NCBI GenBank assembly: GCA_019022495.1 | Contig: JAFEKR010000007.1 | Coordinates: 1,984,001 to 2,048,000 of the forward strand | Direction of reading: 5' to 3' | DNA length: 64,000 nt | From: Epichloe hybrida | Lineage: Eukaryota; Ascomycota; Sordariomycetes; Hypocreales; Clavicipitaceae | In this document: positions 59,296 through 64,000 of the stretch, piece after piece | Position numbering within the stretch: the first letter of the stretch is position 1 | How the letters are laid out: each line of letters opens with the position of its first letter | Translations under genes and position numbers: made by a program | Notes under the pieces: model-generated | Told to the model about the DNA's origin: nothing | Database searches by the model: none | The model's input: the letters and a program-made list of their open reading frames with translations, nothing else

Positions 59296-59436
59296 GTAGT
59301 GTAATATATTATAGTTTTTTTTTTATAGTTAGTGTAGTGTAGTTTTTTTTTCCTTATAGTTAGTGTAGTTTGTAGTGTAGTGTAGTTTATAGTGTAGTTA
59401 CTACACTACACTATAAATACTACACTACACTACACG
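59296..59436. repeat. TAGTGTAG-rich repeats with imperfect palindrome
   Basis: Repeated TAGTGTAG/CTACACTA units, with an imperfect palindrome centred near 59,400 (TATAGTGTAGT facing ACTACACTATA). It lies next to the right arm of the inverted-repeat element and uses the same short words as the palindrome on its left side. Confidence 0.7.
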
Positions 59437-61722
59437 TTTTAGTGCAATACTCTAGTGCTTAGTAATAGGCTAATTATAAGTTAGTAATAAAATTTCTTTT
59501 CTTATACTTAGAGAAATAAAAATATAATTCTTAAATATTAATAGTTTAAAGGGTTTAATAAACTATAACTAAGATATAGCTATATTATGTTAGGAGCGTA
59601 GAGGTTAAAGATAGGATGTTTATTAAAGCAGGTTTTTAAAGAACCTTTAGGCTATGCAAATAATAAAGAGGCTAGCTAGCTATAAGATAGCTATATGCTT
59701 ATAGAGTAAGGTATTTATTAAAGACTATATATATTATTAGTGCTAGGTTAAAGATTAAAACCTTTATACACTTACCTCTAGCTAGTATTTATCTAGTAGT
59801 AACTATAATAGTCTTAGCTATTACTTTATTTATAACCTTTTAGTATAAGCTATAATAAATTAATCTCTCTTAACCTTTTTAAGGATATAAACTATTAGCT
59901 AGATTATTATATAGCTAATACTCTAAAGATCTATAAGAAATACACTAGTACCTTATAATAATAAAGCTATAGATAATTAGGAAGTTAGAAAACCCTTATA
60001 ATCTAGAACTATAGATAATAATAAGGTATAATAAACGCTACTTAATCCTAATTTAAGTAAAGGTATAGATAATATAACTAAAGAAAAAAGGGCATTATAA
60101 TAACGCTATAAGGTTATATAAGCTAAGCTATATTACCTTTAAAGAAAATAAAAGGTTTTATAAATAAAGGTATAAATTAGAGAGCTTAAGGCAAATCTAG
60201 GATTAGCTAGACCTTAAACTAGACCTATAATTACCCCTTAATCTAGATCTATAATTACCTCTTAAATATTAGCTATAATTTTACTTATAGTTTATAGTAA
60301 CTTAGTAGTAATTATATAGTAAGGTAGTCTTATTAAAATATAAATAAAAATACCTATATATAAAGAGGAAATATATAAAAGCCTATAGAATTTCTTAGTA
60401 AACTTAAATATATTATTTAAATTAAATTACTATACCTTTAAGAATAATATAACTAAGGTAGTATATATAAATAACTACCTAGCTAGTAATATAAAGTAAT
60501 AGTAAATATATTATATAGCTATAAATAGGCATATAAATTATTTATTAATTACCTAGGTAAATTTTCTAGAATAGCTAAAAACTAGAATAATAAATATAAG
60601 TATAAGACACTTAGAAGTAATAAGGTTATTACTAAATCTTAGGTAAAAGAATAACTAATTATTTTAATCCTTTATATAAGCCTAGGATAAGGTAAAAGCT
60701 AAGTTACCTAAAGAAATCCTTATATATCTAAGAATTATAATCTTTTTAAATAGCTTAAATAATACTATAAGGAAGTAAATAATTAGTTAAGAGATTTTAA
60801 TAACCTAAAGCTAACTATAAGGCTAGGGTAAAAAAGTAAAGGTTATAATAGGTTTAAGCTAAAATAATAAAAAAAGTTAAGACTTTAAAAAAAAGAGGTA
60901 ATACTCTTATTTTATATTACTTATAAATAAGGTATAGTAATAAAGTAAAGATTAAAGAAAAAGATTATCCTTAGTATACTATAAATATTAAAAGCCTAAG
61001 TATACTTTACTAGCTTATTAGGTACTAGATTATTTTACTTATAAAAGTACTAAGTATATAACTAAAAAGCATAGAGAAAGTAATAATGAAGCTATATTTT
61101 CTAATATAATACTAGTTTAATTAGTATAAACCTAGGAATATAATATTACTATAGAATACCCTATAGATAATAAAATAAGAATATAAGTATCTCTATAATA
61201 AGATAATTAGTAGTTAGCTATATAAGCGCTATTTAATATAAGCATATAGTCTTTAATAATTTATCTAAAATTATTATTAAAAAAGGATTAGGATAATATA
61301 ATTTAATTAAATAAAATACTAGAGAGTATAAGTAAGAAAGTAATTTTATATTAAGGAATTTTAAAAAAATTAGTTAAGATAAAAGATAGTATAGGATTTT
61401 TAAAGGTTTACTAAGTTAGTTACTTTATTACTAATATAAGTAAAGGAATAATTCTAGGGATAAATTAAATTAAAGAGTATTTACTTATAATTATATATTA
61501 GGAATATAAATACTAGAGATATCTAGTAATAATAAAATATCTTTTCTTTACTTATAGTAAGTAATAAGTATATAAGGAGAAAAAAATAGTAGTAGTTACT
61601 TTATTATTAGAAGTAATAAAGATTAGGCTAAGTATTCTAGAAAAAAAAAATTTAAAAGAAAAAGAAAAAGGCTAATTAAAGAACCTAGTAGTAATAGATA
61701 TATAAATAAATAGTAAAGTAAC

Positions 61723-61876
61723 TGTTAGTTCCACTAAGGAACGTTATACTAGTGTAACGAGGTTAAATTTAATGAAGTTAATAATAATAGCTAATAATTA
61801 AGAGAGAAGAGAAAAGGGAGAAGGAGAGGAATCTAGCTAGAAGAGAAGGTAAGCAAAAAGGGGGAAAAGTGAGGCT
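61723..61876. repeat. Direct repeat copy 1 (probable LTR start)
   Basis: This 154-bp segment starts TGTTAGTTCC and matches 63,847-64,000 without gaps. It includes a small hairpin (GTTCC-N5-GGAAC). If it is the 5' end of an LTR, the LTR might end near 62,663 (..CTTAACA), whose TAACA mirrors the TGTTA start; that end is a guess, since no primer-binding site is clear. Confidence 0.75.
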
Positions 61877-62753
61877 ATAGTGCAGTGCTACTACTAACAG
61901 AGCGGGGTAGCTTGCAATGTGTCTAATCGCATCACGTGCATCCCTTTGGTGGCTTTACTCTTTAGCTATGGTTAGACTATCTATTATCCAAAGGTCTAAA
62001 GGAAGCTACACTAGCACTCTCTCTTTTCTTCATGGCTAAAGGAGCCTAAAAACGTAATAAAAATCAGATTAAAGGAAAGTGTATATAAGTGAATCCCTTA
62101 ATAGGAATCCATGGTTCTTATTGGCTATTGTGGCTTCGGTTATTCTAATTAACCTAGTTACTTTAATCTAGTCTAGTTAATCCTCCCTTCCGCCTAACCT
62201 TGTAAGTTAAATCTAACCTCACAGGTTAAATTAATCTGCAGGTTTAAAGGGGCTTAAAAACGCGATAAAAATCAAAATAAACACAAGTGAATACCGATGA
62301 TAGATGCGAGCCTCTTATTAGCTTAGTCGTTGGTTCTTCCGGTTGGTTAGTCTTGTTATCTAGCCTTTAACCTGAACCGCAGCTCCGCTTGAGTTAGTGA
62401 AGGTCTTAAGGGTGAGGGTCTTGTGCCTTAACAAGGGTCTTGAGGGTGAAGGTCTTGAGGATGAAGAGCTTAAGGGTCTCGTGCCTCCTTAATGCTAATA
62501 GTCTGAATTAACTGTAATAGCTAGTGGGAATAAGCCTGTATAAGTACGTAACGTACGCATCTGTAATGTGTGTATACGTAAGACCTTATAATATGTTATT
62601 TCTCTTGTGGCTTTCTATCTTAAAGCATTATTTAATATTGCATATAGGTATTAGGTCTTAACAATCTTTATGTGATTACCCTTAATAATCCTTAGGTTTA
62701 GATACTTATTATTAACCCTTAAGGTCTTAATAATCCTTGCGTTTAGTAGCTTA

Positions 62754-62985
62754 TTAGATCTTTTCCTTTATAGAGAATGCTTTAATTAGCATCCCCTTAG
62801 TAATAATCTCTTTAATTAAAGCTTTAGTTAAAGCATTAGTTACAATCTCTCTAATTATAACATTAGCCACAATCCCTTTAATTAACGCCTTAGCCACGAT
62901 CTCTTTAATTAAGACATTAGCCATTATCCCTCTAATTAATGCCTTAGCTGCAATCTCTTTAATTAATGCTTTAGCTTAGTCCTTA
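62754..62985 (-). repeat. 27-bp repeat, coding-like on the minus strand
   Basis: Five to six diverged 27-bp units lie between the two direct repeats. Read on the minus strand they are open for 73 residues and give a 9-residue period of the type AKALIKGIV / ANVLIKEIV, an amphipathic helix repeat, ending at TAA 62,754-62,756. The unit keeps frame and hydrophobic spacing despite divergence, which suggests former coding sequence of a transposon protein. No family is recognised. Confidence 0.65.
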
Positions 62986-63846
62986 GAGTCTTTAGGGTCT
63001 TTAGTCTTAGGCTATAGCGATTTTCTCTCTTCTTAAATCACTTATTATAAGGTAGCTGTAGTTAAAAGAGCTTAGGGAATATAGATACTACTATCTTATA
63101 GGGAGCTTTAGAGCTCTTATATAATTTCACTAGAGGCCTATCTAAAGGTATTCTTTAACTAACCTTTAAAGTTCTCTTTAAATGCTTCCTAAAGGTTATT
63201 ATCTCTCTAACCTTAACGTTTACTAAGGTTAATAAATCCTATAATATAGTTATTAAGCTTAGGCTATGTAGTAGTCTTAGGATCTAGCTTAGCGAATTCT
63301 TTCTAATCTCTTATAAGCGCATAGGAAAGGGGTTATAATTACCTTAGTAATTTATTCTTTAATAGTCTTACTTAGGGTATTATATATAAAGGTATAAAGA
63401 CTATTATAGTTAATTATAATAAGGGAAAAAGAGAGTAAGGGTAGAGGGGGGGGGGTTTTGTCTTTGTAAATACCTATTAAAAGGAATAGAGGGTTATAGG
63501 TCTATTAGCTAGCTTAGCTAAGGGTTGTTTTTAACGTTAGGTTTAAATAAAATGCCTTATAGTAATAGATTTGGTTATTTAGTTAGTTTTCTTATAATAG
63601 ATAATAAGATTAATAATTAACTAAATATCCTAAAGGCCTAAGAGTTAATAGATTAATCTCTTAGAAGTCTAATAAGCCTATTACTAGGATTCTAGTTTAT
63701 CTTCCTTTAGCACACTCTATAGTTATGCCTCTTTACTATAATAACCGTTAATTTAGCATAATAAGGGGTAGTAGCTATAGTATATATAGAAATGTCTTTT
63801 CTTATAATACCTAACTTATCTATAGTTATAGTTAACTACTAATTAG

Positions 63847-64000
63847 TGTTAGTTCCACTAAGGAACGTTATACTAGTGTAATAAGGTTAAATTTAATAAA
63901 GTTAATAATAATAGCTAATAATTAAGAGAGAAAAGAAGAGGGAGAAGGAGAGAAATCTAGCTAGAAGAGAAGGTAAGTAAAAAGGGGGAAAAGTAAGGTT
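63847..64000. repeat. Direct repeat copy 2 (cut by the window edge)
   Basis: Gapless match to 61,723-61,876 with nine mismatches, all transitions. Eight are C-to-T or G-to-A in this copy. It begins TGTTAG 2,124 bp after the first copy and continues beyond the window. Confidence 0.8.

Larger units (their letters stand above)
57450..64000. other. A+T-rich, RIP-like block
   Basis: Base composition changes abruptly at about 57,450-57,560 from balanced to very A+T-rich. Within 57,780-61,700 the dinucleotides CpA and TpG are rare while CpT, CpC and ApG remain. This is the pattern left by repeat-induced point mutation, which changes CpA to TpA on both strands. No reading frame over 60 codons is open. 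59,460-61,720 may be a retroelement relic, but I cannot identify any protein in it. The part from 61,720 on is milder, with more G+C. Confidence 0.8.

Noticed and set aside
60880..61100. Possible gag zinc-knuckle and protease relic of a retroelement
   Set aside because: A few residues can be matched only by assuming multiple RIP changes; too weak to call without an intact relative.

Overview
The window is chromosomal DNA of a filamentous ascomycete, most likely a sordariomycete and possibly Hypocreales (the order is an inference). The evidence is densely packed genes on both strands, introns mostly 58-100 nt with GT..AG ends and CTRAC-type branch sites, families such as CFEM, CSC1/DUF221, fungal Prp4 kinase and TMA7, and an A+T-rich terminal block with the marks of repeat-induced point mutation (RIP).

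Positions 1-51,650 are ordinary gene space. In order: the 3' end of an unknown gene (+); a GLOD5-like VOC protein (-); an acidic nuclear-type protein (+); 5.1 kb without a recognisable gene; a TBC Rab-GAP (+); an E2 ubiquitin-conjugating enzyme (-); a conserved-looking unknown (-); Rrp1/Nop52 (+); a large disordered single-pass membrane protein (-); a secreted GH89 alpha-N-acetylglucosaminidase (-); a BTB/POZ protein (-); a TRAPPC12-like protein (+); an SDR (+); dolichol-phosphate mannose synthase DPM1 (-); a disordered Pro/Ala-rich protein (+); a small secreted CFEM protein (-); a CSC1/OSCA-type channel (+); a broken acetyltransferase-like gene (-); a Tfc6-like TFIIIC subunit (+); a PAQR/Izh receptor-like protein (-); TMA7 (+); a decayed TPR gene (-); and Prp4 kinase (+). 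These are mostly unrelated housekeeping functions: ribosome biogenesis and translation, splicing, Pol III transcription, ubiquitin, membrane traffic and glycosylation. I see no biosynthetic cluster, CRISPR-like array or defence island. Exon junctions were fitted by hand, and every model closes in frame.

Positions 51,650-57,440 hold no supportable gene, only short tandem repeats and homopolymers. From about 57,450 to the end the DNA becomes very A+T-rich with few CpA/TpG dinucleotides. It contains a 1.5 kb element with about 325-bp inverted arms and tandem arrays in its loop, an unreadable stretch, and two 154-bp direct copies that start TGTTAG and differ only by transitions, probably LTRs of a short or decayed retroelement.

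The most notable non-genic signals are the inverted-repeat element, a 9-bp motif TACTCCGTA scattered through non-coding DNA about twenty times more often than chance, the RIP footprints, and two pseudogenes caught in mid-decay.
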